Part shown: positions 7,471 through 13,305 of the stretch, piece after piece
Numbering within the stretch: position 1 is the first letter of the stretch
Layout: every line of letters begins with the position of its first letter
Assembly (NCBI GenBank): GCA_964629735.1
Contig: CAZVQX010000014.1
Span: forward strand, 1 to 19,949
Direction of reading: 5' to 3'
DNA from: CAZVQX01 sp964629735
GTDB lineage: Bacteria > Bacillota_I > Bacilli_A > RF39 > UBA660
Length of the DNA: 19,949 bases
Notes under the pieces: model-generated
What the model saw: the letters and a program-made list of their open reading frames with translations, nothing else
What the model was told of the DNA's origin: nothing
Databases searched by the model: none
Translations under genes and position numbers: made by a program

Positions 7471-7519
7471 TTTGTGATAAATTATATGTGTAATGTGTAT
7501 ATTTGTTAGAGAGGAGGTA

Positions 7520-7549
7520 TAGTATGTTCCGTAATAGTATGTTCCGTAA
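7520..7549. repeat. Perfect 15-bp tandem repeat (two copies)
   Basis: TAGTATGTTCCGTAA occurs twice head to tail without mismatch. Each copy contains an ATG in the same frame, so the repeat duplicates five codons of a possible short peptide. Confidence 0.9.
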
Positions 7550-7571
7550 AATTTTTTCAATCTTTTTATAG
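7524..7571 (+). CDS. Possible 15-residue peptide with a strong ribosome-binding site
   Basis: ATG to TAG encodes MFRNSMFRKIFSIFL, a short basic and hydrophobic peptide. A near-perfect AGGAGGT (7512-7518) stands 5 nt before the ATG, which is far stronger than chance sites in this AT-rich sequence. No clear promoter was found upstream. It is followed by a 13-bp inverted repeat and a terminator, so it may be a leader or toxin-like peptide on a short transcript; neither is proven. Confidence 0.35.
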   Translation: MFRNSMFRKIFSIFL

Positions 7572-7575
7572 TACA

Positions 7576-7631
7576 TACTAACTATTATTTTATAAAGTAG
7601 TGTTCATTAATAAAATTTATAATAGTTAGTA
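7576..7631. repeat. 13-bp perfect inverted repeat
   Basis: TACTAACTATTAT (7576-7588) and ATAATAGTTAGTA (7619-7631) are exact complements separated by 30 nt. In RNA this would give a long hairpin between the peptide reading frame and the terminator. Confidence 0.75.
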
Positions 7632-7638
7632 AACTATG

Positions 7639-7668
7639 ATTCCGGCATTTAAGCCGGAATTTTCATTT
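7639..7668 (+). terminator. GC-rich intrinsic terminator
   Basis: ATTCCGGC (7639-7646) pairs with GCCGGAAT (7653-7660) around a 6-nt loop, followed by TTTCATTTT. It is the most GC-rich stem in the intergenic region, and it closes the short-transcript candidate rather than rpmA, which has its own terminator. Confidence 0.75.
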
Positions 7669-7715
7669 TAACATTATTTAATATAGGTGTCAATAGTTTG
7701 ACTGAGCTTTATTTG

Positions 7716-7749
7716 TTTATTTAAATATTAATTGTAAAATTTAAATAAA
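7716..7749. promoter_or_regulatory. Inverted repeat overlapping the CPBP gene promoter
   Basis: TTTATTTAAAT (7716-7726) and ATTTAAATAAA (7739-7749) are perfect 11-bp complements 12 nt apart. The -35 hexamer lies in the gap and the right arm lies in the promoter spacer. The placement suits an operator, but the arms are purely A/T, so chance cannot be excluded. Confidence 0.4.
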
Positions 7750-7760
7750 TTTGTTATAAT
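7732..7760 (+). promoter_or_regulatory. Sigma-A promoter of the CPBP gene
   Basis: TTGTAA (7732-7737), 17 nt, TATAAT (7755-7760), with TG one base before the -10. Confidence 0.75.
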
Positions 7761-7783
7761 CTTATAAGAAAGTAGGTAATATT

Positions 7784-8470
7784 ATGATTGAAAAAAAGGA
7801 AGCTAATTTAATTAAAACGATTATCTTATTTATGATTTATTTAATTTATATCTCATTCTTTATTCGTTTTTTTAACGCTATGGGAATTAAAAATGAACTT
7901 GTGGTTGGTTTCATTGCGGATATAATATTTATGTTTGGTATTGTTGCTTTGTACAGAGATACTCTAAGAGATGATTTTCTAAAGTTATTTAAAGAAAAAA
8001 CATTATTTGAAATATTATTGATTGTTGTAAAATGGGTTATAGTTTTAATTTTTGCTCAATTATTTTTGGTTTTTATTTTCGAACTTTTATTTCCATTTGC
8101 AAAAAATCTCGACAATAATACCAAAGCTTTGTTAGATCTATCAAAGATGAGTTTTGCTTATACGATATTTAAATCGTTAGTTTTTTCAGTCGTGGCCGAA
8201 GAATTATTATTTAGAAAAACGCTTAGGGATGTTATTAATAATAAATTTTTATTTATTTTAATAAGTGCTTTTTTGTATGCTTTTATGAATATTGCATATG
8301 CTGATTGGTCTAATTATAACTTTCTTTTAGATTTCTTTATTTATTTTTATCTATATTCTTTCCTAAGTTATATGTATATAAAATATGATAATATAATTAT
8401 AGTTATGTTGGTAAAAATTACCCATGTATTTATTCCATTGATTATGCTATTATTAATCGGTGGGAAATGA
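7784..8470 (+). CDS. CPBP-family intramembrane protease homologue (ABI domain)
   Basis: A 228-residue polytopic membrane protein with about six to eight membrane segments. The CPBP signature EExxxR is clear (E139, E140, R144 in VAEELLFRKTLRD). The second motif, normally FxxxH, reads YAFMN with N169 in place of His; the third motif keeps H214 (KITHVF) but lacks the usual Asn/Asp four residues on. CPBP proteins process prenylated or other membrane substrates, and in Gram-positive bacteria are often linked to peptide immunity. The altered motifs make activity uncertain. AGTAGG precedes the ATG. Its stop overlaps the start of a 44-residue membrane peptide gene (ATGA), so the two are translated together. 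It occupies the place where spo0B lies in Bacillus. Confidence 0.8.
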   Translation: MIEKKEANLIKTIILFMIYLIYISFFIRFFNAMGIKNELVVGFIADIIFMFGIVALYRDTLRDDFLKLFKEKTLFEILLIVVKWVIVLIFAQLFLVFIFELLFPFAKNLDNNTKALLDLSKMSFAYTIFKSLVFSVVAEELLFRKTLRDVINNKFLFILISAFLYAFMNIAYADWSNYNFLLDFFIYFYLYSFLSYMYIKYDNIIIVMLVKITHVFIPLIMLLLIGGK

Positions 8471-8601
8471 TAAAATCTTATATATTAGCTGTAGTTCAAA
8501 ATCCAACACCAGGCAATGGTAAATTTGGTATAATAATTATTGCTGGTGTTATTGTTATTGGCATTTTGTTGGCAAGTTCAGTTTTAAAAAACAAAAAGTA
8601 A
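8467..8601 (+). CDS. Small membrane peptide coupled to the CPBP gene
   Basis: A 44-residue peptide in the order: short N-terminus MIKSYILAVV, a polar stretch QNPTPGNGK, one hydrophobic segment (about residues 21-40), and a basic end KNKK. The start overlaps the CPBP stop (ATGA), with GGTGGGA as a ribosome-binding site, which is good evidence for translation. The polar motif plus membrane helix plus positive tail looks like a sortase sorting signal of the NPxTG sort, but the motif is NPTPG, and the protein is too short to display anything. It may instead be a partner or substrate of the CPBP protein. No function is assigned. Confidence 0.6.
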   Translation: MIKSYILAVVQNPTPGNGKFGIIIIAGVIVIGILLASSVLKNKK

Positions 8602-8627
8602 TTGATGGAATATATATAACTAAAAAC

Positions 8628-8651
8628 AGTCATTTAATGACTTTTTTTTTT
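8628..8651 (+). terminator. Intrinsic terminator after the CPBP / small peptide genes
   Basis: AGTCAT (8628-8633) pairs with ATGACT (8637-8642), and a run of ten T follows. Its T-tract ends just before the obgE promoter. Confidence 0.75.
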
Positions 8652-8664
8652 CTGGTGTATAGTG

Positions 8665-8670
8665 TATAAT
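8665..8670 (+). promoter_or_regulatory. Probable -10 element of obgE
   Basis: TATAAT 20 nt before the obgE ATG. The only sequence at the -35 distance is the T-tract of the preceding terminator, so the -35 is weak. Confidence 0.5.
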
Positions 8671-8690
8671 TAAACGCATGAGGTGATATA

Positions 8691-9962
8691 ATGTTTGTAG
8701 ATGAAGTAGTAGTTGAAGTTCAGGCTGGTAATGGTGGCAACGGTTGTATGGCATTTCGTCGTGAAAAGTTTGTAGCAATGGGTGGGCCTTTTGGTGGTAA
8801 TGGTGGCCGTGGTTCATCAATTATTTTTAAAGTTGATGAAGGTTTAAATACCTTAGTTGATCTTCGATATCAGAAGAAAATAAAAGGATATAATGGTGAA
8901 AATGGTAGCGGAAAAGGAAAGCATGGTAAAAGTGCGTCTGACATTATTATTAAAGTTCCTCTAGGTACTGTTATAATAGATGCCGATACTAATTTAATAT
9001 TAGCTGATTTGGTTCAAAAAGAGGACGAAGTGATTGTTGCCAAAGGTGGTCGTGGTGGCCGTGGAAATATGGCTTTTGCAACCGGGTCAAATCCGGCACC
9101 ATCAATTGCTGAAAATGGTGAGCCAGGCGAAATCCGTAAAATAAAATTAGAGCTAAAATTACTAGCCGATGTTGGACTTGTTGGAATGCCTAGTGTTGGA
9201 AAATCAACTATAATATCAAAAATATCAGCAGCAAAACCTAAAATAGCTAATTATCATTTTACAACTTTATCACCTAACCTAGGAGTTGTAAAAACAATGG
9301 ATAATCGTTCATTTGTTGTTGCGGATCTTCCTGGACTTATTGAAGGAGCCTCATTGGGACAAGGATTAGGCGATCAATTTTTAAGACATATTGAGAGGAC
9401 TAGAGTAATTGCACACATTATTGATATGGGTGGAGTTGAAGGAAGGAATCCAATTGATGATTATAATATAATTAATAAAGAATTAGAAAATTTTAATCCA
9501 AAAATTTTAGAAAAGCCACAGTTAATTGTCGCTAATAAGATGGATGTTTATGGTGCTGACGAAAATTTAAAGAAATTTAAAGAAAAAATAAATTTGCCTG
9601 TTTGTGAAATATCAGCTATAACCGGCGAAGGGTTAAAACAAATGCTAGTTCAATTAGCTGATATGTTGAACAAGATTGATAAACAACCACTTTATGAAGA
9701 AGATAAATTTGAAAGTCATGTTTTATATAAATTTGAGGAAGAAGTTCCTTTTGAAATTTATAAAGAAGAGGATGGCTGGCTTATTATTGGTGAGAAAATA
9801 GAAAAATTAGTACAAATGACAAGATTTAGTACTGATGATGAGATTAGGAGATTTAATCACAAATTAAAAAAGATGGGGATTGATGATAAATTAAGAGAAT
9901 TAGGTGCTGAAGAAGGAGATACTATTAGAATACTTGACTTTGAATTTGAATATAAACTATAA
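8691..9962 (+). CDS. obgE: GTPase ObgE/CgtA
   Basis: A 423-residue Obg GTPase of full length, acting in large ribosomal subunit assembly and stress control; in Bacillus it also affects sporulation entry. The Gly-rich Obg domain covers about 1-158, with repeats such as GNGGNG and GGRGGRGNMAF. The G domain has G1 GMPSVGKS (165-172), the switch TTLSPNLGVV, G3 DLPG (212-215), and G4 NKMD. The C-terminal OCT domain (about 345-423) ends in DTIRILDFEFEYKL. GAGGTGA stands 4 nt before the ATG. Its TAA stop is followed in the same frame by a start-less BspA-like remnant. The obgE position after rpmA is conserved in Bacillota, although here the CPBP genes lie between. Confidence 0.97.
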   Translation: MFVDEVVVEVQAGNGGNGCMAFRREKFVAMGGPFGGNGGRGSSIIFKVDEGLNTLVDLRYQKKIKGYNGENGSGKGKHGKSASDIIIKVPLGTVIIDADTNLILADLVQKEDEVIVAKGGRGGRGNMAFATGSNPAPSIAENGEPGEIRKIKLELKLLADVGLVGMPSVGKSTIISKISAAKPKIANYHFTTLSPNLGVVKTMDNRSFVVADLPGLIEGASLGQGLGDQFLRHIERTRVIAHIIDMGGVEGRNPIDDYNIINKELENFNPKILEKPQLIVANKMDVYGADENLKKFKEKINLPVCEISAITGEGLKQMLVQLADMLNKIDKQPLYEEDKFESHVLYKFEEEVPFEIYKEEDGWLIIGEKIEKLVQMTRFSTDDEIRRFNHKLKKMGIDDKLRELGAEEGDTIRILDFEFEYKL

Positions 9963-10208
9963 ATAGAAAGTGTCATTTATATTGATAATTTAACAAGTTT
10001 AGATTTAAGTAGTTTTGATACCTCGAATGTGAGTGGTGTATTTTTAAGGTTTCGAAATGCTACTTTTGATAAAGTGTCATCTTGGATGTTTGGTTCGTTT
10101 AAAAATGGGTGTACCATATATATTAAAAACGAAATAACCAAAGTGTGGTTAGAGGAGATAAACCCAAACGCTAATGTAATTATAGTACAATCGCACAAAA
10201 ATTATTAA
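9963..10208 (+). pseudogene. 3' remnant of a BspA-like (DUF285) surface protein gene
   Basis: The frame following the obgE stop stays open for 81 codons and translates to a fragment with the BspA/DUF285 repeat pattern: NLTSLDLSSFDTSNVSG, then a partly degraded repeat, SSWMFGSFKNGCTIYI, and the ending NPNANVIIVQ. BspA-like proteins are long secreted leucine-rich-repeat adhesins. There is no signal peptide, no ribosome-binding site, and no ATG until codon 42 of the stretch, so it cannot be an intact gene. It reads in the same phase as obgE, with the obgE TAA as the only break. I read it as the tail of a gene removed by deletion. A minus-strand frame over the same bases (9977-10198) looks like a shadow. 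Confidence 0.72.
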
Positions 10209-10236
10209 AACAACCAAATTTGACAAAGGTTGTTTT
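10207..10236 (+). terminator. Hairpin terminator after obgE and the remnant
   Basis: AAAACAACC (10207-10215) pairs exactly with GGTTGTTTT (10228-10236) across a 12-nt loop. It overlaps the remnant's stop codon and is symmetrical enough to work in both directions. Confidence 0.6.
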
Positions 10237-10239
10237 AAT

Positions 10240-10267
10240 TTGCAATTTTTCCATTTCCTGCTATAAT
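10240..10267 (+). promoter_or_regulatory. Promoter of the HipA-like kinase gene
   Basis: TTGCAA (10240-10245), 16 nt, TATAAT (10262-10267), with TGC directly before the -10 (extended -10). The predicted start is near 10274. Confidence 0.65.
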
Positions 10268-10272
10268 AATTG

Positions 10273-10285
10273 CCACTGAAAGTGG
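10273..10285 (+). promoter_or_regulatory. Small 5' hairpin covering the kinase ribosome-binding site
   Basis: CCACT (10273-10277) pairs with AGTGG (10281-10285) over a GAA loop. The right arm is part of the Shine-Dalgarno AGTGGGA of the kinase gene, and the hairpin would lie at the very 5' end of the transcript, so it may reduce translation. Confidence 0.4.
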
Positions 10286-10292
10286 GAACATT

Positions 10293-11144
10293 ATGTTTAA
10301 AGAGATTTACAATATTAATAATTGTATTAATTTAACACCAGTTAAGCGTAGTGAAGAAGAAGCACTTCTAGTCGCTAAAGAAGTAGACAGTACAATTTAT
10401 TCAGCTAAAAGCGAGACGAGCTGGCACCTTATTAATGGTAAGTATTATCGTTTTAAGTTTTTTAATCGTTTTTATCATGTACTTAATGAATTAATAGGTC
10501 CTAAGATCGCTCATAAACTAGAACTTAGAACTGCTAATAATTTACCTGCAGTTATGCATTATAGTGAAAAACTAAAATTTTATGGAATAGTATCAGAAAA
10601 TTTTAAAGAACCAAATAAAAAATATCTTACAATGTTTGATTTAGGTTTTAAAAACACAACTACACCTAATTATAAAAATCTAAAAAAATTGAAAAAGTAT
10701 TGCACCGAAGAAGATTATTATGATTTAATTAATAACATATTAAAAATGACTTGTCTTGATTATGTAATGGGACAAGCTGATAGGGTAGCGAGTAATTTTT
10801 TATTTGAAAAAGATGGTGATAAAATAACATTTGCCCCACTTTTTGACTATGCCGAAGCATATGAATGTATTAAACCAGGGTGTTATTTTAACCCGCGTGA
10901 AAACATTGCTTTAAGCTGCTCAGTAGGTAATTCTTTAATTATATTAGCATTTTGGGAACCTGAATTTCAGAAAATATTAAAAAAATATCCTAGGTTTCTA
11001 AAATATTTAGAAAAAATAAGTGAGATTGATATTATTGAAATTTTAGAAGAACTAGAAGAAGAATATAAGATTAAAATAACAGATGAACAAAAAGATTATT
11101 ATGATGTTAGAACAAAAGAAAAGCAAAAAGTCTTAATATTTTAG
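10293..11144 (+). CDS. Orphan HipA-like kinase-fold protein
   Basis: A 283-residue protein whose middle resembles the C-terminal kinase part of HipA/CtkA-like proteins. DYVMGQADRVASNFLF (156-171) matches the catalytic segment, with D163 and N168 in place of the HipA D309/N314 pair, and FAPLFDYAEAY (180-190) gives D185 as the metal-binding Asp. The His that often follows the catalytic Asp-Arg is Val here. The N-terminal third (RFKFFNRFYHVLNELIG) may form the nucleotide-binding lobe but has no certain Lys assignment. The HipA N-terminal domain and a HipB antitoxin gene are both absent, so a toxin-antitoxin role is not supported. Its last four bases overlap the end of the convergent DUF192 gene. 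No membrane segment is seen. Confidence 0.7.
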   Translation: MFKEIYNINNCINLTPVKRSEEEALLVAKEVDSTIYSAKSETSWHLINGKYYRFKFFNRFYHVLNELIGPKIAHKLELRTANNLPAVMHYSEKLKFYGIVSENFKEPNKKYLTMFDLGFKNTTTPNYKNLKKLKKYCTEEDYYDLINNILKMTCLDYVMGQADRVASNFLFEKDGDKITFAPLFDYAEAYECIKPGCYFNPRENIALSCSVGNSLIILAFWEPEFQKILKKYPRFLKYLEKISEIDIIEILEELEEEYKIKITDEQKDYYDVRTKEKQKVLIF

Positions 11145-11157
11145 ATTTTTTGCTTTT
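11119..11157. terminator. Bidirectional terminator in the shared gene ends
   Basis: AAAAGCAAAAA (11119-11129) pairs exactly with TTTTTGCTTTT (11147-11157), 17-nt loop containing both stop codons. A-rich and T-rich arms let it work for the kinase (plus) and DUF192 (minus) genes. Confidence 0.65.
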
Positions 11158-11440
11158 TAAATATATCATTAATCTTAAACTTAGTTGTACTACCTAGAGG
11201 TAATTCATAAGTATAATAAACATTCTTTTTTGGTAATATAATTTTCCACGGCTTAAAGTTAGGATATATATATAATATTTTATGATTAATATCTGTCATG
11301 ATAACGTCAATTGGCTGTCTCATAAAAAAAGTATGAATGGAGTTACACTTTTTAAAAACTAATCCATAATCAATATTCTTTTGATAAAACATAAAACCTT
11401 TTAATCTTTGATAAAAACCTTTGGTTTCTTTTATTTCCAT
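11141..11440 (-). CDS. DUF192 family protein
   Basis: A 99-residue protein matching DUF192 (COG1430): the opening RLKGFMFY, the central HTFFMRQPIDVIMTD (the family pattern is a Met/Arg-rich turn followed by Pro-hydrophobic-Asp-Val), then hydrophobic strands and ELPLGSTTKFKINDIF. It has no signal peptide, while many DUF192 proteins have one. The biochemical role of the family is unknown. GGTGAG lies 4 nt before the ATG. It diverges from the Flp pilin gene with a shared -35 region, so co-control with the pilus locus is likely. It converges on the kinase gene with a 4-nt overlap. Confidence 0.8.
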   Translation of the reverse strand: MEIKETKGFYQRLKGFMFYQKNIDYGLVFKKCNSIHTFFMRQPIDVIMTDINHKILYIYPNFKPWKIILPKKNVYYTYELPLGSTTKFKINDIFKKQKI

Positions 11441-11456
11441 CTATCTCACCAAAATT

Positions 11457-11485
11457 AATATAGCACAATAAATAACATTTGACAA
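11457..11485 (-). promoter_or_regulatory. Promoter of the DUF192 gene
   Basis: On the minus strand, TTGTCA (11480-11485), 17 nt, TATATT (11457-11462) with TGC before the -10 (extended). The -35 overlaps that of the divergent flp promoter. Confidence 0.75.
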
Positions 11486-11507
11486 ATCAATAAAAAAGTT
11501 ATAAAAT
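11479..11507 (+). promoter_or_regulatory. Promoter of the Flp pilin gene
   Basis: TTGACA (11479-11484), 17 nt, TAAAAT (11502-11507). The -35 is consensus and shares five bases with the opposing DUF192 -35. Confidence 0.8.
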
Positions 11508-11531
11508 TATCATAGAATATTGGAGGTATTT

Positions 11532-11732
11532 ATGTTTCGATTGAATAATAGAGGTCAAGCTCTTGTTGAATATTTACTTATTATTGCAGTCATTAGTGTT
11601 GTTGTTGTAAGTATCGTTAAAGTATTGGGTGGTTATTTACAAGATTCAATTACTAAAACTTCTTGTTCGTTAGTTGACAAAGTTTATGTCGAGGGTCAAA
11701 AACCTGGTGAAGGTCAATGTGTTGACCGATAA
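11532..11732 (+). CDS. Flp-type major pilin
   Basis: A 66-residue prepilin. The short basic leader MFRLNNRG ends in Gly, followed by QALVEYLLIIAVISVVVV: cleavage is expected after G8, leaving Glu at position +5 and the Tyr of the Flp motif at +6, then a 20-residue hydrophobic helix. The short soluble tail has two Cys (SCSLV and GQCVDR), which could form a disulfide outside the cell. Such pilins are polymerised by TadA, TadB and TadC into thin adhesive fibres. GGAGGT stands 4 nt before ATG 11532; the upstream in-frame TTG is inside the leader and was rejected. It has its own promoter and a hairpin terminator right after, consistent with high expression over the assembly genes. Confidence 0.9.
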   Translation: MFRLNNRGQALVEYLLIIAVISVVVVSIVKVLGGYLQDSITKTSCSLVDKVYVEGQKPGEGQCVDR

Positions 11733-11757
11733 AAAATGATGAAAATCATTTTTTTAT
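11731..11757 (+). terminator. Terminator/attenuator after the pilin gene
   Basis: AAAAAATGAT (11731-11740) and ATCATTTTTT (11745-11754) pair fully over a GAAA loop, with a T-rich tail; the stem starts in the flp stop codon. Confidence 0.75.
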
Positions 11758-11785
11758 TGTTTAATATTGTTATTTTTGATATAAT
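11757..11785 (+). promoter_or_regulatory. Promoter of the tad assembly genes
   Basis: TTGTTT (11757-11762), 17 nt, TATAAT (11780-11785) preceded by TGA (extended -10). It begins exactly where the pilin terminator ends, so tadE to tadC can be made independently. Confidence 0.75.
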
Positions 11786-11812
11786 TTATATATGATAAAG
11801 GGGAGTGAAGAT

Positions 11813-12145
11813 ATGAATAAAAAAGGTCAAGCTTTAGTTGAATTTATTCTTATCCTGCCCGTTTTTTTATTTATAACTTTAACAATTATTGATTTTGGAA
11901 ATATATTGTATCAAAAATATAAATTAGAAAACGATCTTGATTTTATTGCTACATTATATGAAAATAAAAAAAATGATGAAATAAATAATTATGTAACGGC
12001 AAATAAATTAACAATTAAATATAATCAAATTGAAAATTATCAAAATATAGAAATAACTAAAATGATAAACATTACAACCCCCGGTTTAAATTTAATCATG
12101 GGTAATCCATATTATATTTCGGCATCGAGGTTTGTATATGAATAA
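11813..12145 (+). CDS. tadE: TadE-like minor pilin
   Basis: A 110-residue TadE-family protein. The N-terminus MNKKGQALVEFILILPVFLFITLTI is a class III prepilin-type leader and membrane anchor: G5 before the cleavage point and Glu at +5, then one hydrophobic segment. The remaining 75 residues would lie outside the membrane. TadE pseudopilins are processed by the same peptidase as Flp and help start or steady the pilus. GGGGAG lies 7 nt before ATG 11813; an earlier in-frame start at 11792 would sit in front of the ribosome-binding site and was rejected. Overlaps the next gene by 8 nt. Confidence 0.88.
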   Translation: MNKKGQALVEFILILPVFLFITLTIIDFGNILYQKYKLENDLDFIATLYENKKNDEINNYVTANKLTIKYNQIENYQNIEITKMINITTPGLNLIMGNPYYISASRFVYE

Positions 12146-12521
12146 AAAAGGTCAAACGTTAGTTGCCTTTGTATTAATATTACCGTTATTAGTTCTTATT
12201 TTATCTTTTATTATCAATTTAAGTTTTATTTATATAGCCCAAAGAAACTTAGATAATAACATAAAAAATGCAATTGGGGTTCGTTTTTCAGATCGCTTTA
12301 TTGAGGATGAGATGGAAAATAAGATAAGGGATTTAATTTTAAAAAACAATGATAACATTAATGAACTTGAAATATATATAACAAATGAAAACATTAAAAT
12401 AAGGGTTGGTATGATCTATGATACAAAAATACCAACCATTATAGGTGAAAATAAATTTACAATCAAGTCAAATTATGAAGGTTATAAATTAAATGACGAA
12501 TTAATTATAGTAAAAGAATAG
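12138..12521 (+). CDS. Second TadE/TadF-like minor pilin lacking Glu5
   Basis: A 127-residue protein nearly identical in its N-terminal layout to the gene before: MNKKGQTLVAFVLILPLLVLILSF. G5 is retained, but the residue at +5 is Ala instead of the Glu that is usual in Tad and type IV pilins. The soluble part (about 35-127) is mostly charged with two or three beta-like strands. In type IV systems Glu5 aids subunit docking, and minor pilins without it tend to sit at the tip, so a tip or initiator role is a fair guess. ATG 12138 with GAGG upstream overlaps the end of the previous gene. It comes 9 nt before tadZ. Confidence 0.82.
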   Translation: MNKKGQTLVAFVLILPLLVLILSFIINLSFIYIAQRNLDNNIKNAIGVRFSDRFIEDEMENKIRDLILKNNDNINELEIYITNENIKIRVGMIYDTKIPTIIGENKFTIKSNYEGYKLNDELIIVKE

Positions 12522-12530
12522 AGGGATATA

Positions 12531-13295
12531 ATGGCAATTCATAAGGCGAAAATAGTAACAATTACATCAGTAAAGGGTGGTGTTGGGAAAACAACAACGG
12601 CTTTAAACTTAGCGGGTACTTTTAGCAAAATGGGAAAAAGAGTATTAATTATGGATTTGGATTTATATGGTGGCGGAATAGCGGCTAGTTTAAATATTTC
12701 AAATGATAAAGATATATATAAATTAATTGATGATATGAATAATAACCGCTTTGATCAAATTGATAACTATGTAGTACCTTTTAATGATTTAATATATGTC
12801 TTACCAGCGCCCAAAGATCCACGATATGCTAATAAAATTAATGTTAAATATTTAAGTATTGTTATAAGCCGAGCAAGTGTTAAATATGATATTATTTTAA
12901 TTGATACAACTCATATTTTAAATGAATTAAATCTAATTACATTGGATAGTAGTGATATGATAGTTTATATACTTAGTAATGACCCAATTGATTTAAAAAA
13001 TATGAAGTCAATGGTTTCCATTTATAAAGATATGAAAAAAGATAATTATATGATTATTTTAAACGAATCAAAAGATAGACTCCGTAACTATTTTAGTAAA
13101 TACGATATTAAAAACATTGTTAAAGATAATGTTGATTATATAATACCAAGTGAATTTTATATTAAAAATTTTGATAAATATATATTAGATGGTGAGATTT
13201 TAACACTTAATAAAAAGCTTATAAAGGCAAATAAAAAATCAATGAAAACATTTGATATGATAGCTAATTCAATTCTTCAAGCTGGTAAGAAATAG
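12531..13295 (+). CDS. tadZ: TadZ/CpaE-like ATPase
   Basis: A 254-residue ParA/MinD superfamily ATPase. The deviant Walker A motif is KGGVGKTT at residues 15-22, with both signature lysines K15 and K20; a Walker A' (LIMDLDLYGGG) follows at about 40-50, and an IDTTHI-type Walker B near 125. The receiver-like N-terminal domain found in many CpaE/TadZ proteins is missing, so this is the short form. TadZ places the Tad machine in the cell. It sits between minor pilins and tadA, the standard order, with short gaps of 9 and 10 nt. Confidence 0.85.
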   Translation: MAIHKAKIVTITSVKGGVGKTTTALNLAGTFSKMGKRVLIMDLDLYGGGIAASLNISNDKDIYKLIDDMNNNRFDQIDNYVVPFNDLIYVLPAPKDPRYANKINVKYLSIVISRASVKYDIILIDTTHILNELNLITLDSSDMIVYILSNDPIDLKNMKSMVSIYKDMKKDNYMIILNESKDRLRNYFSKYDIKNIVKDNVDYIIPSEFYIKNFDKYILDGEILTLNKKLIKANKKSMKTFDMIANSILQAGKK

Positions 13296-13305
13296 GGGTG
13301 AGATA

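Noticed and set aside
7357..7576. Two overlapping minus-strand frames in the intergenic region
   Set aside because: Their Tyr- and Lys-rich translations come from the A/T-rich repeats and terminator stems; neither has a ribosome-binding site.
9977..10198. Minus-strand open frame of 73 codons after obgE
   Set aside because: It lacks a ribosome-binding site and no family pattern is seen; the plus strand of the same bases encodes a recognisable BspA-like fragment.
10220..10267. TTGACA at 10220-10225 as the -35 of the kinase promoter
   Set aside because: It stands 36 nt from the TATAAT, too far for a promoter; it is in the terminator loop. TTGCAA at 10240 fits better.
10293..11440. Toxin-antitoxin pair of the kinase and the DUF192 gene
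   Set aside because: The genes are convergent, not an operon, and DUF192 has no DNA-binding HipB-like features.
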